Positions 25,752 through 34,806 of a stretch of DNA of 50,896 nt are shown here, one piece after another. Origin of the DNA: Nitrosomonas halophila (GTDB lineage Bacteria; Pseudomonadota; Gammaproteobacteria; Burkholderiales; Nitrosomonadaceae). The DNA lies in assembly GCF_900107165.1 (NCBI RefSeq), contig NZ_FNOY01000019.1, positions 1-50,896 of the forward strand, in the 5' to 3' direction. The notes below the pieces were generated by a model. That model ran no database searches and was not told where the DNA came from. It worked only from the letters and a program-made list of their open reading frames with translations. The position numbers and the translations under genes were made by a program. The first letter of the stretch is position 1; every line of letters starts with the position of its first letter.

Positions 25752-26056
25752 TAGTCAGTCACCCTCTTCATATTACTGGAAAATAAATTTTCTTGGTTGT
25801 GCCTTGTCCGTGGCAGCGGGAAATTCAAGCCGGATACCTCAGTTGATTGCCAGTTCGGGCATTAGCTTGATGGACGCTTTTTTCTCGCAAGTGCTTTATA
25901 TCGTTGTCGGTTAAGCATTCTTAATATGTCATGTATACCATATTTGGCGTCATTGGCCGTTGGATTGTGCCTGGATAATAGCGGGGTTTTGTGTTGTGGT
26001 GTGTCTTTGAGTTTTCATCGATTACAATTTTCTGCCGGGTTTGAGATTCATGACAT
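25752..26056. other. Gap between ntrY and ntrX
   Basis: These 305 bases separate two genes that are usually adjacent or overlapping. No ORF of note is present on the minus strand. A 16-base palindrome-like sequence, ATGACATTTATGTCAT, lies at about 26050-26065 over the ntrY stop. The stretch is AT-richer than its surroundings and may hold a separate promoter for ntrX. I could not identify one securely. Confidence 0.35.
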
Positions 26057-28234
26057 TTATGTCATCACCGATCCTGATGCTACATGCGCACTGTCGTGCA
26101 ATAATGCTGGCAAAATTATCGCGACCTTGGCGCCCTGCGGCTGGATATTATCGATTTGAATTGTACCACCGTGCTCATCAATGATTTTCTTGACAATAGG
26201 CAGCCCCAGTCCGGTTCCTTTTGGTTTTGTTGTGACATAGGGTTCGAATGCATGCGCTTCAACTTGTTCTGAAAAGCCCTTGCCGTTATCTATCACACTG
26301 AGCTCGATTCCGTTACCTTTTCGTTCTGTCCGCACTGTGATGCTGGCGTTCTCTGTTGCGGCCAGGGCATCCTGTGCATTTTGCAGCAGATTGTGTATGA
26401 CTTGCCGTAACCGGGCGGGATCCCCTCTGACGGGGGTGAGTGCGCCCGATAATTCCATATGGATGCGTGGCTGAGAGGCGCCGCCTGCCTCGTTGTCGGC
26501 GGTTTGATAAAGCGCAAGTACTTCGCGCACCAATCGATTAATGTCTATCTGGCACAATTCAAGCTCGGGTACCCGCGCATATTCCCTGAATTCATTGACC
26601 ATTTTTTTGAGCGCTTCAACCTGATTGACAATGGTTTCAGTTGAACGCTTTAAAATCCTGGCATCTGGCTCATCGAGCTTGTGGATCAATTTATGTTGCA
26701 ACCGTTCTGCGGAAAGTTGGATCGGTGTCAATGGGTTCTTGATTTCGTGAGCCAGGCGGCGCGCCACTTCTCCCCAGGCTACGGTACGCTGTACCTGCAG
26801 CAGGCTTGTGATGTCATCGAAAACCACGACGCCACCACTTTCAGAGGTTTGGGGCAGGTGCGAGCCCCGTAGAAGCAGTATTTGTTCCTTGTTTGCGCTG
26901 AAATGCATGACTTGGCGCTGCCATTCGCCGGATGTTTCTGTATCGAAGCCGTTTCGGATCTCGCTGGCTAGCAGCCGCAATTTAGGCTCCTGTTCGGCGC
27001 ATTCTTCGATCGTCAATCCTTCGAAATTGACCAATGGAATCTGCAGTATCTGTTCGGCGCTTTGATTTACGGCACGCATGCGTAGCGCTTCATCGAACAC
27101 AATTACGCCCGATGACAAGTTGCCCAGGATGCTTTCCAGATAGGCGCGTGCATTCTCTACTTCCTGTTGATTTTGTTGTGCGATGGTGCGAGCAGTGGCA
27201 AGTTGCTCTGTCATCAGGTTGAACGACTCGGTCAGCACGCCGAACTCGTCTTTGCTCTGCACCTGATGGCGTCGGCTGAAATCGCCCTGTGCCACGGCAC
27301 GTGTGCCATCTGCCAATTGCCCTAGAGGCGCGCTCAGTTTTTCGCTGATCAGGAATGCAGCGGTTAGGGCAGAGAACAGGGCGAGCAGTAGTGCCAGCGT
27401 GAGGGTGACGCTATATAGCCTGGTCAATCCCTGGCGGGACAGCATCAGCTCCTGATAATCGCTATATCCAGCCTGAACGGTTTCGGCATTGTCTGCCAGC
27501 GATTGCGGCACCCGCTGCAACACTTGCAAGACCCGGATGTCCTCTTCTTGGCTGAGTACATTAACTGGAACGAGCACGCGCAAATAGAGCGTATTGTCTG
27601 CCAGCGACTCGATCGCACGGTAATTTTTTTGCATCCGGATATGCCGCATCGCTTCGATATTGGGGATTTCCGGAAACAGAACGGCATCGTCCATGCTGGT
27701 GAAGGCGATGATTTTCCCTTCCTGGTTGAATAGAGTGGCCTCTTGTATCTGTGACTGGATCAGGAGCTGATTCAGGACCGTCAGCGGCAAGGATGTGGAT
27801 TCAGCCAGGGCCAGTGCGGCAGCGTGCGCCTTTTTTTGTAACTCTTCCAGCAAGTTGTCGAGCACAGTCTGGCCCAGGTTCAGCCCGCCTTCAAGCGCCC
27901 GGTCAACCTTGACATCAAACCAGGATTCGATGCTTTTTTCCAGGAACTGGACCGAGACACCATAGATCAAGACCCCAGGCAAGGTCGCCATCAGAGAAAA
28001 TACTATCAACAACCGAAGCGCCAGCCTCGATCCGAAAATGCCGGTCTTGAGCCTGCGCCGCAGCCGCCAGAGCAGAAAACCGACAACGCCGATCAGGAAT
28101 AACAAAAAGACTACGATGAAAACGATCAGCCAGCGATAACGGCGTTCGAGGAACTCGGTATTGGCCCCAGCCGTGGCTAGCAGATACAGCATGGCAATAC
28201 TCAGGCCTGCCACGATGCCGATTACGTACTTCAT
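26057..28234 (-). CDS. ntrY: NtrY-like sensor histidine kinase
   Basis: A 725-residue membrane kinase. Helices lie near residues 4-22, 34-56, 70-92 and 273-297, with a periplasmic sensor domain between the last two. Then come a HAMP domain (about 298-350), a PAS domain (about 365-475), and the HisKA domain with phospho-acceptor His496 in ARRLAHEIKNPLTPIQLS. The ATPase domain shows NLLQNAQDALAA, VIDNGKGFSEQV and TTKPKGTGLGLPIVKKI. All catalytic motifs are intact. NtrY is known in proteobacteria to sense nitrogen or redox state and to phosphorylate NtrX. The gene starts 9 bases after the DUF4390 stop, so it belongs to the def-fmt-rsmB operon. Confidence 0.95.
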   Translation of the reverse strand: MKYVIGIVAGLSIAMLYLLATAGANTEFLERRYRWLIVFIVVFLLFLIGVVGFLLWRLRRRLKTGIFGSRLALRLLIVFSLMATLPGVLIYGVSVQFLEKSIESWFDVKVDRALEGGLNLGQTVLDNLLEELQKKAHAAALALAESTSLPLTVLNQLLIQSQIQEATLFNQEGKIIAFTSMDDAVLFPEIPNIEAMRHIRMQKNYRAIESLADNTLYLRVLVPVNVLSQEEDIRVLQVLQRVPQSLADNAETVQAGYSDYQELMLSRQGLTRLYSVTLTLALLLALFSALTAAFLISEKLSAPLGQLADGTRAVAQGDFSRRHQVQSKDEFGVLTESFNLMTEQLATARTIAQQNQQEVENARAYLESILGNLSSGVIVFDEALRMRAVNQSAEQILQIPLVNFEGLTIEECAEQEPKLRLLASEIRNGFDTETSGEWQRQVMHFSANKEQILLLRGSHLPQTSESGGVVVFDDITSLLQVQRTVAWGEVARRLAHEIKNPLTPIQLSAERLQHKLIHKLDEPDARILKRSTETIVNQVEALKKMVNEFREYARVPELELCQIDINRLVREVLALYQTADNEAGGASQPRIHMELSGALTPVRGDPARLRQVIHNLLQNAQDALAATENASITVRTERKGNGIELSVIDNGKGFSEQVEAHAFEPYVTTKPKGTGLGLPIVKKIIDEHGGTIQIDNIQPQGAKVAIILPALLHDSAHVASGSVMT

Positions 28235-28243
28235 AAACTGATT

Positions 28244-28891
28244 CTAATCGTCAATTTCTTCGTTTATTTCGTCGGATAGTGGCGGGAATCTGATCTCCCA
28301 GACTTTTTTCCTGGAGCTCAGATTCCAATCTTGCGAATCGAACCATTCTAGTTGAAAAGGTTTGGATAAACGCGAGACATCCAGCCATATCTGCAAAGTG
28401 GCGACATGTTCTTCGCCCTGCCTGAGCGAGACATGTTCTTCAACTGGGATATCGTACTGGCTACCGAGTGCATGCAAGGCATCTGTCAGTGTTGCAAAGC
28501 CTTGCAGTTGTGTGTGGTGAATCAGGCGGTATTGCCGGGTCAGGGCGTGGTAACTCAATCCAATGCGCTCCTTGCTGCGGGCAACTTCTTCATCCCACCA
28601 GAACCAGCGTGGTTTCATGACCGAAAAGCGGGTCACGAAAAAAAGCTCGACCCCTTTCTCCAGGGCTTCTTGCAAGGTTTTGTTCAGGACAATCTCAGCT
28701 TCGACATCAATCAAGTAGCCTTCAGCCGATTGCTTGAGGTTGACTGATTCGATTTCTATATATCCCTTGTCACTTGCAAGCGTGACGAAGGGCAACAAGA
28801 TCGCCAGCAGCAGAATTACCAAACCTTGCCATAACCGGAAGACGCTGCCGGGCCTGTCAATTTTTCTGAAGCAAGGCATAAAAAAAACCAT
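28244..28891 (-). CDS. DUF4390 domain protein, exported or membrane-anchored
   Basis: About 215 residues. An N-terminal hydrophobic segment (RLWQGLVILLLAILLPFVTLAS) acts as signal or anchor. It is followed by a beta-rich domain with VDVEAEIVLNKTLQEALEKG and LSYHALTRQYRLIHH, the DUF4390 pattern. This family almost always lies between rsmB and ntrY in betaproteobacteria, and its function is unknown. The position suggests a periplasmic partner of NtrY, which is inference. The start is uncertain between ATG 28891 and ATG 28879; the longer one overlaps rsmB by about 35 bases. The frame is open further upstream, but that part is not signal-like. Confidence 0.82.
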   Translation of the reverse strand: MVFFMPCFRKIDRPGSVFRLWQGLVILLLAILLPFVTLASDKGYIEIESVNLKQSAEGYLIDVEAEIVLNKTLQEALEKGVELFFVTRFSVMKPRWFWWDEEVARSKERIGLSYHALTRQYRLIHHTQLQGFATLTDALHALGSQYDIPVEEHVSLRQGEEHVATLQIWLDVSRLSKPFQLEWFDSQDWNLSSRKKVWEIRFPPLSDEINEEIDD

Positions 28892-30137
28892 CGTGACGGG
28901 TGCTCGGCAGTAATTGACCATGGTGAATGATCGTCTCATGCGTGCAGGGCAAGGCGCGGGCATCTTCGTGATCGGAGAGAAATTCTGTTACCAGTAAGTT
29001 GTTTTCTTCACTAAATATGGAACAGGTTGCATACAGTAGTTTGCCTCCCCGGCATAGCAAAGGCCATAATTTGCGCAGCATTATCCTCTGCGTTTGTGTA
29101 AAGGTTTCTATGTCACCGGGTCTTCTGAGCCATTTGATGTCTGGATGACGATTGACCACACCAGATGCCGAGCATGGCACATCTGCCAGTATTCTGTCGA
29201 ATAATTGGCCGTCCCACCACTGCGAGGGTTCGAGCGCGCTGCCGCAAATCAGCTGGTAATCGGGCATTTTCAGCCGCGTGAAATTTTCCTGGAGCATGGT
29301 AAGCCGTTCTGCATGTTTGTCCATGACTGTCAGTTTTATGTCTGCCAGTTCCATGAGATGCGTGCTCTTGCCGCCGGGTGCCGCGCAGGCATCCAGCACC
29401 CGCATGCCTGCGCCCACGTCCAGCAGTGGCGCGGCGAGTTGCGCGCCCGCATCTTGCACGCTGACAAGACCCTCGGCAAACCCCGGTAGTTGTTCAACGG
29501 CTACTGGCCGAGTAAGCCTTAGCGCACTTCCCCAGAGCCATTCCGAATCGATTGCGCATGCCTGAAGCCGGGCTTGGTAATCGCTGACCGTGATCTGCTT
29601 TTGATTGACGCGCAAGGTCATTGGCGGGTGCTGGTTGCCTGCAAGAAGGATGCCTGCGTAATGTTGCGGGTACTGTTGCCGCAGTTTATCGATCCACCAC
29701 TGTGGATAAGCGTATCTGGCTGTTTCGTCTTGTTTGGTTTGGGCCAGCAGCATTTCTTGCTGACGTATGAAATTGCGCAAGATGGCATTGACTAAGCCCG
29801 AGGCACCTCGGTTGCCGGCAAGCATGCGCGCGGATGAAGCGGCATGGTTCACGATGGCGTGAACAGGGGCTTTGCTATAGTTGAGTTGATACAAGCTGAC
29901 GAGCAGCAGGTAGTGGAGGCGTCTGTCCGGCAATGGCTTGTGCAGCAAGGATTGGAGGAGGGTGTCGAGCTGACTGTAATAGCGCAGCACGCCGTAGGTC
30001 AGATCCTGAATCGCGCCCCGCTGCTGACTCGACAGCATGGTGTTTTTTCGCCAGGTTTCCCGCAATACCCCTGTCAGATTGGCGCCAGCCAGAACGTTCC
30101 CAATGGCATTGACAGTCAGCAGCTGGGTCTTAATCAT
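28857..30137 (-). CDS. rsmB: 16S rRNA (cytosine-967-C5)-methyltransferase
   Basis: A 426-residue protein. The N-terminal third is a NusB-like RNA-binding domain. The rest is a SAM-dependent methyltransferase with LDACAAPGGKSTHLMEL (motif I), ILADVPCSASGVVNRHPDIK with its Pro-Cys pair (motif IV), and ATCSIFSEEN with the catalytic Cys (motif VI). RsmB methylates C967 of 16S rRNA. The gene starts 18 bases after fmt, as in many proteobacteria (def-fmt-rsmB). Confidence 0.96.
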   Translation of the reverse strand: MIKTQLLTVNAIGNVLAGANLTGVLRETWRKNTMLSSQQRGAIQDLTYGVLRYYSQLDTLLQSLLHKPLPDRRLHYLLLVSLYQLNYSKAPVHAIVNHAASSARMLAGNRGASGLVNAILRNFIRQQEMLLAQTKQDETARYAYPQWWIDKLRQQYPQHYAGILLAGNQHPPMTLRVNQKQITVSDYQARLQACAIDSEWLWGSALRLTRPVAVEQLPGFAEGLVSVQDAGAQLAAPLLDVGAGMRVLDACAAPGGKSTHLMELADIKLTVMDKHAERLTMLQENFTRLKMPDYQLICGSALEPSQWWDGQLFDRILADVPCSASGVVNRHPDIKWLRRPGDIETFTQTQRIMLRKLWPLLCRGGKLLYATCSIFSEENNLLVTEFLSDHEDARALPCTHETIIHHGQLLPSTRHDGFFYALLQKN

Positions 30138-30155
30138 ATGCTGGCGCGGGTTCAG

Positions 30156-31094
30156 TCATTGTGCAGCCACAGCGAAACAAGCGCCAGGTCGTATGTCATG
30201 GCCTGCTAGAAATTGTGCGGCAGAAAGTTTTTTTCCGCCGGCCTTTTGCAGTATTTCGATGCGCAGCGCATCCTGGCCGCACGCGACAATCATACCGGTT
30301 TCGCCCGCAGCGAGGATTTCACCTGCCTGGCCCGAAATGGTTTTGACTATCTTGGCCTGCCAGAGTTTGATCAGGTCGCCCTGTAGATGGGTGCATGCAC
30401 CCGGACCGGGGTTGAATGCCCGAATCATGCGGTCAATGTGGGCGGCATCCTGTCCCCAATCAATTTCCGCTTCGTTTTTCCGGATTTTGGATGCATAGCA
30501 CGCGCCTGCTTCGTTTTGCTGAGTGGATTGCAATGCGCCGCGATCCAATAACGTCAGCGCTTCGGCAATGCTTTTTCCGCCGAGCTGGGCGAGTTTGTCG
30601 TGCAAGGTTGCCGAGGTGTCCCGCGGTGTAATGGTAACCGCGTGCTGCAGGATAATTGCGCCGGTATCAAGCCCTTGATCCATTTGCATGATGGAGATGC
30701 CTGTTTCCTGGTCGCCTGCCAGGATCGCCCGCTGGATAGGGGCGGCGCCACGCCAACGCGGTAGCAAAGAGGCATGAATGTTGATGCAACCATGTCGAGG
30801 GATATGGAGCACAGCTTCCGGCAACAGCAATCCATACGCGGCCACAACCATGACATCGGGCGCCAATGTTTTGAGTTGCGCCTGGATGTCCGGTGACTTC
30901 AAGGTTTCCGGCTGCAGCAGCTGAAGAGCATGCTGCTGCGCCAATAATTTGACCGGACTGGCTTGCATTTTCATGCCGCGGCCAGCAGGACGATCGGGTT
31001 GGGTCAGTACGAGTATGATTTCGAAGTGGGCTGCCAGCAGCGCATCCAGGGCTGTGGCAGCAAAGACCGGGGTGCCCGCAAAAATGATTCTCAT
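30156..31094 (-). CDS. fmt: Methionyl-tRNA formyltransferase
   Basis: A 312-residue enzyme that formylates initiator Met-tRNA with 10-formyl-tetrahydrofolate. The N-terminus MRIIFAGTPVFAATALDAL starts the Rossmann-like domain. HASLLPRWRGAAPIQRAIL contains the conserved SLLPxxRGxxP motif, preceded by the active-site INIHAS. GISIMQMDQGLDTG and the C-terminal tRNA-binding domain (FNPGPGACTHLQGDLIKLW) follow. It lies between def and rsmB in the standard order. Confidence 0.97.
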   Translation of the reverse strand: MRIIFAGTPVFAATALDALLAAHFEIILVLTQPDRPAGRGMKMQASPVKLLAQQHALQLLQPETLKSPDIQAQLKTLAPDVMVVAAYGLLLPEAVLHIPRHGCINIHASLLPRWRGAAPIQRAILAGDQETGISIMQMDQGLDTGAIILQHAVTITPRDTSATLHDKLAQLGGKSIAEALTLLDRGALQSTQQNEAGACYASKIRKNEAEIDWGQDAAHIDRMIRAFNPGPGACTHLQGDLIKLWQAKIVKTISGQAGEILAAGETGMIVACGQDALRIEILQKAGGKKLSAAQFLAGHDIRPGACFAVAAQ

Positions 31095-31145
31095 GAATAA
31101 TGCCCATTATGAATGCATGCACGGATTATCATGGCCGATCTTGGG

Positions 31146-31658
31146 TTACGATAAAGCAATTTGTCTGCGTGCCTGTTTCTTTAATTTGTTCAGAATGCGT
31201 GACTGTTTGAATGGCGACAAGTATTCGACGAATACTTTGCCCAGCAGATGATCCATTTCGTGTTGAATACAGACTGCCAACAAACCCGTTGCGTTCAATT
31301 CAAATGATTTGCCATCAATGTCGGTCGCCTGTACGGTGACTTGTTCGGCCCGAGTCACCTTGTCGAAGATGCCTGGTACCGATAAGCACCCTTCCTGAAA
31401 TTCAGATTCTCCGCTGCTGGCAATGATTTCGGGATTGATCAGCACCAGCAGCTGGTCACGGGTTTCGGAGACATCGATGACGATTATCCGCTGATGCACA
31501 TCGACCTGGGTTGCAGCAAGACCGATTCCAGGTGCGGCATACATGGTTTCAGCCATGTCCTTTACCAGTGTGCGGACCGGCTGTGTGACTGCCGGGACGG
31601 TTGCCGCGATCTTGTGCAACCTTTCGTCGGGGTACTGGAGTATTTTTAGAATTGCCAT
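31146..31658 (-). CDS. def: Peptide deformylase
   Basis: A 170-residue metalloenzyme that removes the formyl group from new proteins. All three motifs are intact: GIGLAATQ (44-51), EGCLS (89-93) and HEMDH (133-137). I chose the ATG at 31658 ([14 protein letters not shown]), which matches the family start. The frame is open to 31826, but the extra 56 residues are not family-like. It begins the def-fmt-rsmB-DUF4390-ntrY-ntrX run and is divergent from the LysM-family-related gene at 31844. Confidence 0.96.
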   Translation of the reverse strand: MAILKILQYPDERLHKIAATVPAVTQPVRTLVKDMAETMYAAPGIGLAATQVDVHQRIIVIDVSETRDQLLVLINPEIIASSGESEFQEGCLSVPGIFDKVTRAEQVTVQATDIDGKSFELNATGLLAVCIQHEMDHLLGKVFVEYLSPFKQSRILNKLKKQARRQIALS

Positions 31659-31843
31659 GACAAACCTGCGTAAATCAAAGACTAAAACCGGAAGGGACGT
31701 TTTATCATCATGCATGGGTCGGACGATGACCGACTGTCCTTGTGTTTGTGTCAGCCGTCCAACTGTTCCGGCCGCTATGCCGGAAACGCACATATGTGAG
31801 TGATCGCACGCCTGCTGAGTCTTCATGGAGATAAAGACCTCCC

Positions 31844-32806
31844 ATGCGTAATTGGACTATTATATCCGTGATTTTGTTTGCCAGTTTGTTTTCTGACGCA
31901 TCGCCAGCCGCAGCCGGGTCCGTGTTGCCAGCACTCGCATCTGCCAGTCATGTCTTGATGTCTCATGCCGGCAGGCTGTGGCGTGTCGCTGCTTACCGGC
32001 CCGATTCTGTGGGAGGCGCCTTGCTTGCGCAGGCTGGACCCAACCATGCTGCGGCAATTCCGCAGCATCCGGCAACGATCAGGCTTTCACCCCGAATCCG
32101 TACCGAGAAGTCTGCCGTACAAGCGACTCCCAGTATTCCGTTGGCCAAGATTGCTCCTTTTCTGAGTCAGCCGTTGGTGATCGGCGAGCATGCCCTCGAA
32201 CAGGCACCGGTCATCCTGGGTTCGGGCGATGGCCGGGTAATTCTGAGCGCCGGTGACAGGATTTATGTGGGAGGACTGCCGTCCGATCAGGGCGGGGTTT
32301 GGCAGATTTTTCGTGCCGGGAAGGTGCTGATTGACCCAGACCGCAATGATCGTTTCCTTGGTCATGAGGCCGTTTATCTGGGCAGTGCCGAGGTCATTGA
32401 ATTTGCGGCCGTCAGCACGGTCAAATTGTTGCATTCAGTACGTGAAATTCTGCGAGGCGATCGCCTGGTGCCAGCTGTCGCTGCCAAGCCGCCTGATTAT
32501 CCGCTGCATGCGCCTGATCTCCCTTTATCCGGGCGTATCATCTCGGTTTATGATGGCGTCAATGAGATTGGAGAGAATGCGATCGTGACGCTCAATCTGG
32601 GTGTGGAGGATGGCATCAAGCCAGGTCATGTGCTCGCTGTAAACCGGAAAAGTGAGGCGCGTTTGCATGCAGGCGAGTGGATGCGTCTCCCGGATGAGCG
32701 CATAGGTCTGGTTTTGGTTTTTCGCGTGTTTGATAAAGTCTGTTACGCTTTGGTCATGCAAAGCACGCAGGTGATCAAAGTGATGGATAGCGTCAAATCC
32801 CCCTGA
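31844..32806 (+). CDS. Exported relative of the dprA-linked LysM protein, LysM domain missing
   Basis: A 320-residue protein starting with a signal peptide ([20 protein letters not shown], then PAAAG). From about residue 80 it matches the conserved part of the LysM protein usually found before dprA in betaproteobacteria: RLSPRIR, then [16 protein letters not shown], then the domain with [12 protein letters not shown], and [19 protein letters not shown] near the C-terminus. The LysM domain expected between signal and RLSPRIR (a Gly-Asp-Thr-Leu-Trp type motif) is not visible; a 50-residue Ala/His-rich stretch stands in its place. It may no longer bind peptidoglycan. The family assignment is from memory of gene order and motif style. 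dprA follows 100 bases downstream. Confidence 0.65.
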   Translation: MRNWTIISVILFASLFSDASPAAAGSVLPALASASHVLMSHAGRLWRVAAYRPDSVGGALLAQAGPNHAAAIPQHPATIRLSPRIRTEKSAVQATPSIPLAKIAPFLSQPLVIGEHALEQAPVILGSGDGRVILSAGDRIYVGGLPSDQGGVWQIFRAGKVLIDPDRNDRFLGHEAVYLGSAEVIEFAAVSTVKLLHSVREILRGDRLVPAVAAKPPDYPLHAPDLPLSGRIISVYDGVNEIGENAIVTLNLGVEDGIKPGHVLAVNRKSEARLHAGEWMRLPDERIGLVLVFRVFDKVCYALVMQSTQVIKVMDSVKSP

Positions 32807-32905
32807 CAAGGTGGCGGAAAATTACTATACTCGCGGTTTTTTGGTATTTCACCCTGAAGATTGCTGGCTTCCGGTTAACCGTTAGGGAATCAATATCTCC
32901 ATTTA

Positions 32906-34015
32906 ATGCGGATCAATCAGGATATCGAGTTTTGGCTGCGTCTCGGTCTGACTGAAGGCGTGGGTGGCAAGTCTATCCGTCAGCTGCTGACCGCTTTTGG
33001 AAGTCCGGCCGAGATTTTTGCTGCGGATCTGGGTGTGCTTGAACGTGTCGTGAAAAGACCCATCGCCGCCCGTATATTTCATCGCAAGACGGACGAAGAA
33101 AAACTCGCCAGGACTCTCGAGTGGCTGGAAGATCCGCTCAATGCACTCATTACTTTTGCTGATCCTGACTATCCGGGGCTGTTGCTCAATATACCCGACC
33201 CGCCGCCCATTCTCTATTTCAAAGGCCAGCGTAAACTGCTGGCTCAGCCAGCGTTGGCCATGGTTGGCAGTCGTAATGCAACGCCACAAGGCTTGGCAAA
33301 TGCCGAGGCGTTCGCCGAGGCGGCCAGCAGTGCCGGATTCTGTGTGCTGAGCGGCTTGGCGCAGGGGGTCGATGCCGCCGTGCATCGAGGCGGATTGCGT
33401 GGCTGTGGTTCCAGCATGGCGATTGTCGGCACTGGCCTGGATATTGTTTATCCGGCGAAGAATCGTGAGCTGGCTCATCAATTGGCCAAGGAGGGTGCGC
33501 TCATCTCTGAATTTCCCTTGGGCGTGCCCGCCATGGGAAAAAATTTTCCGCGCAGGAACCGTATTATCAGTGGCATGTCACACGCGTGCCTGGTGATCGA
33601 GGCGACGCTATACAGCGGATCGCTCATTACTGCTCGGTTGGCTTTGGAGCAAGGACGTGAAGTCATGGCGATACCCGGTTCCATTCATTCGCCTTTATCC
33701 AAGGGATGCCATGCGCTGATCAAGCAAGGCGCAAAACTGGTTGAAAGCATTCAAGATATCCTGGATGAATTGAATTGCCAGCCACGCTTGCCGGCTGATT
33801 TTTCTGCGGGCGGTAGCGAGACGGTGCAGGCAGAGGCCTGCGGCCATGATGATACTGCTTTGCTTGTGCATCTGGGTTTTGATGCGACGGATATCGATAC
33901 GCTTTGCATACGCAGCGGCTTGACGGCCGAGACAGTATCCGCCATGCTATTAAACTTGGAACTGGAAGGGAGAATCGGTGCGCTGCCTGGGGGGCGATAT
34001 CAACGCATTCGTTGA
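32906..34015 (+). CDS. dprA: DNA-processing protein A
   Basis: A 369-residue protein that loads RecA on incoming single-stranded DNA during natural transformation. An N-terminal helix-hairpin part (about 1-70) is followed by the Rossmann-like DprA core, with VGSRNATPQGLANAEAFAE, SGLAQGVDAAVH, GTGLDIVYPAKN, and FPLGVPAMGKNFPRRNRIIS with its basic DNA-contact residues. A C-terminal winged-helix DML1-like domain (about 305-365) follows. No other competence genes are in the window. smg follows 168 bases downstream. Confidence 0.96.
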   Translation: MRINQDIEFWLRLGLTEGVGGKSIRQLLTAFGSPAEIFAADLGVLERVVKRPIAARIFHRKTDEEKLARTLEWLEDPLNALITFADPDYPGLLLNIPDPPPILYFKGQRKLLAQPALAMVGSRNATPQGLANAEAFAEAASSAGFCVLSGLAQGVDAAVHRGGLRGCGSSMAIVGTGLDIVYPAKNRELAHQLAKEGALISEFPLGVPAMGKNFPRRNRIISGMSHACLVIEATLYSGSLITARLALEQGREVMAIPGSIHSPLSKGCHALIKQGAKLVESIQDILDELNCQPRLPADFSAGGSETVQAEACGHDDTALLVHLGFDATDIDTLCIRSGLTAETVSAMLLNLELEGRIGALPGGRYQRIR

Positions 34016-34183
34016 CAGGGCTGCGACTCAGGTCGCTCAGCAGGCGCTCGGTGCTTCCGCTCCCTTGATTTTTATGAGATTAGTGGTCCAAGAAAGCGTC
34101 CGGCAGGAAGCGCTTGGGCCTGACTTCGAAGTGAATGCAATTCCAGGAATGGAAGCAGATATTTAATAGTCGCTGGGCAAACT

Positions 34184-34642
34184 ATGTTTGATATTCTTGT
34201 TTATTTATTCGAAAATTATTTTGAGACTGGTAACTGCCCGGATCCCGCAACATTGACGCGCAAGCTGTCGATGGCTGGTTTTGATGACGAAGAAATAACA
34301 CTGGCATTGGACTGGCTTTCGGATTTCTCTGGCCAGGATGAAAATCGTTATCCAGCTGGTTTGGCTGAGAGCAATTCTATACGCTATTTTACGCCCCAGG
34401 AAATGGAAATTATCGATACCGAGGGGCGTGGTTTTATTCATTTCCTTGAACAAGCGGGTGTGATCAATCCCCTGCAGCGCGAATTGTTGATTGACCGGGT
34501 GATCCGGATGGATGGCGATACTTCCAGTCTGGAGAAAATAAAATTGGTGGTATTGTTCGATCTCTGGATCCAGAATCAGTTGACGGATCGAAATATCGTT
34601 GAGCGGCTGTTCGTGGTCAGTGATTCCCATTATCGACATTAA
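34184..34642 (+). CDS. smg: Smg family protein (DUF494)
   Basis: A 152-residue protein. The start MFDILVYLFENYFETGNCPD and the acidic helical middle (FDDEEITLALDWL) match the DUF494/Smg family, which lies between dprA and a topoisomerase gene in many proteobacteria. FLEQAGVINPLQRELLIDRV is another family element. Its biochemical role is unknown. It has no signal peptide or membrane segment, so it is expected in the cytoplasm. Confidence 0.93.
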   Translation: MFDILVYLFENYFETGNCPDPATLTRKLSMAGFDDEEITLALDWLSDFSGQDENRYPAGLAESNSIRYFTPQEMEIIDTEGRGFIHFLEQAGVINPLQRELLIDRVIRMDGDTSSLEKIKLVVLFDLWIQNQLTDRNIVERLFVVSDSHYRH

Positions 34643-34806
34643 GCGCCTGAATAAGAGTCGCATTTCCTAAATCCGTTCATGACTGGTGGTCCGGCTATAA
34701 GGTTGATTATCCAGCCAGTCCGCTGGATTCGCCTGATTCCATAAGTTACATCGCGGTTCTAACACGCCCTCAACAATCAACGTTTACAGCAACCTGACGC
34801 CTTCCT

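Noticed and set aside
25926..26159. Plus-strand 77-codon ORF in the ntrY-ntrX gap
   Set aside because: Half of it is antisense to ntrY, it has no good ribosome binding site, and its sequence resembles nothing I know.
31659..31826. Longer N-terminus for peptide deformylase
   Set aside because: The extra 56 residues do not resemble a deformylase or a signal peptide, and [14 protein letters not shown] is the usual family start.
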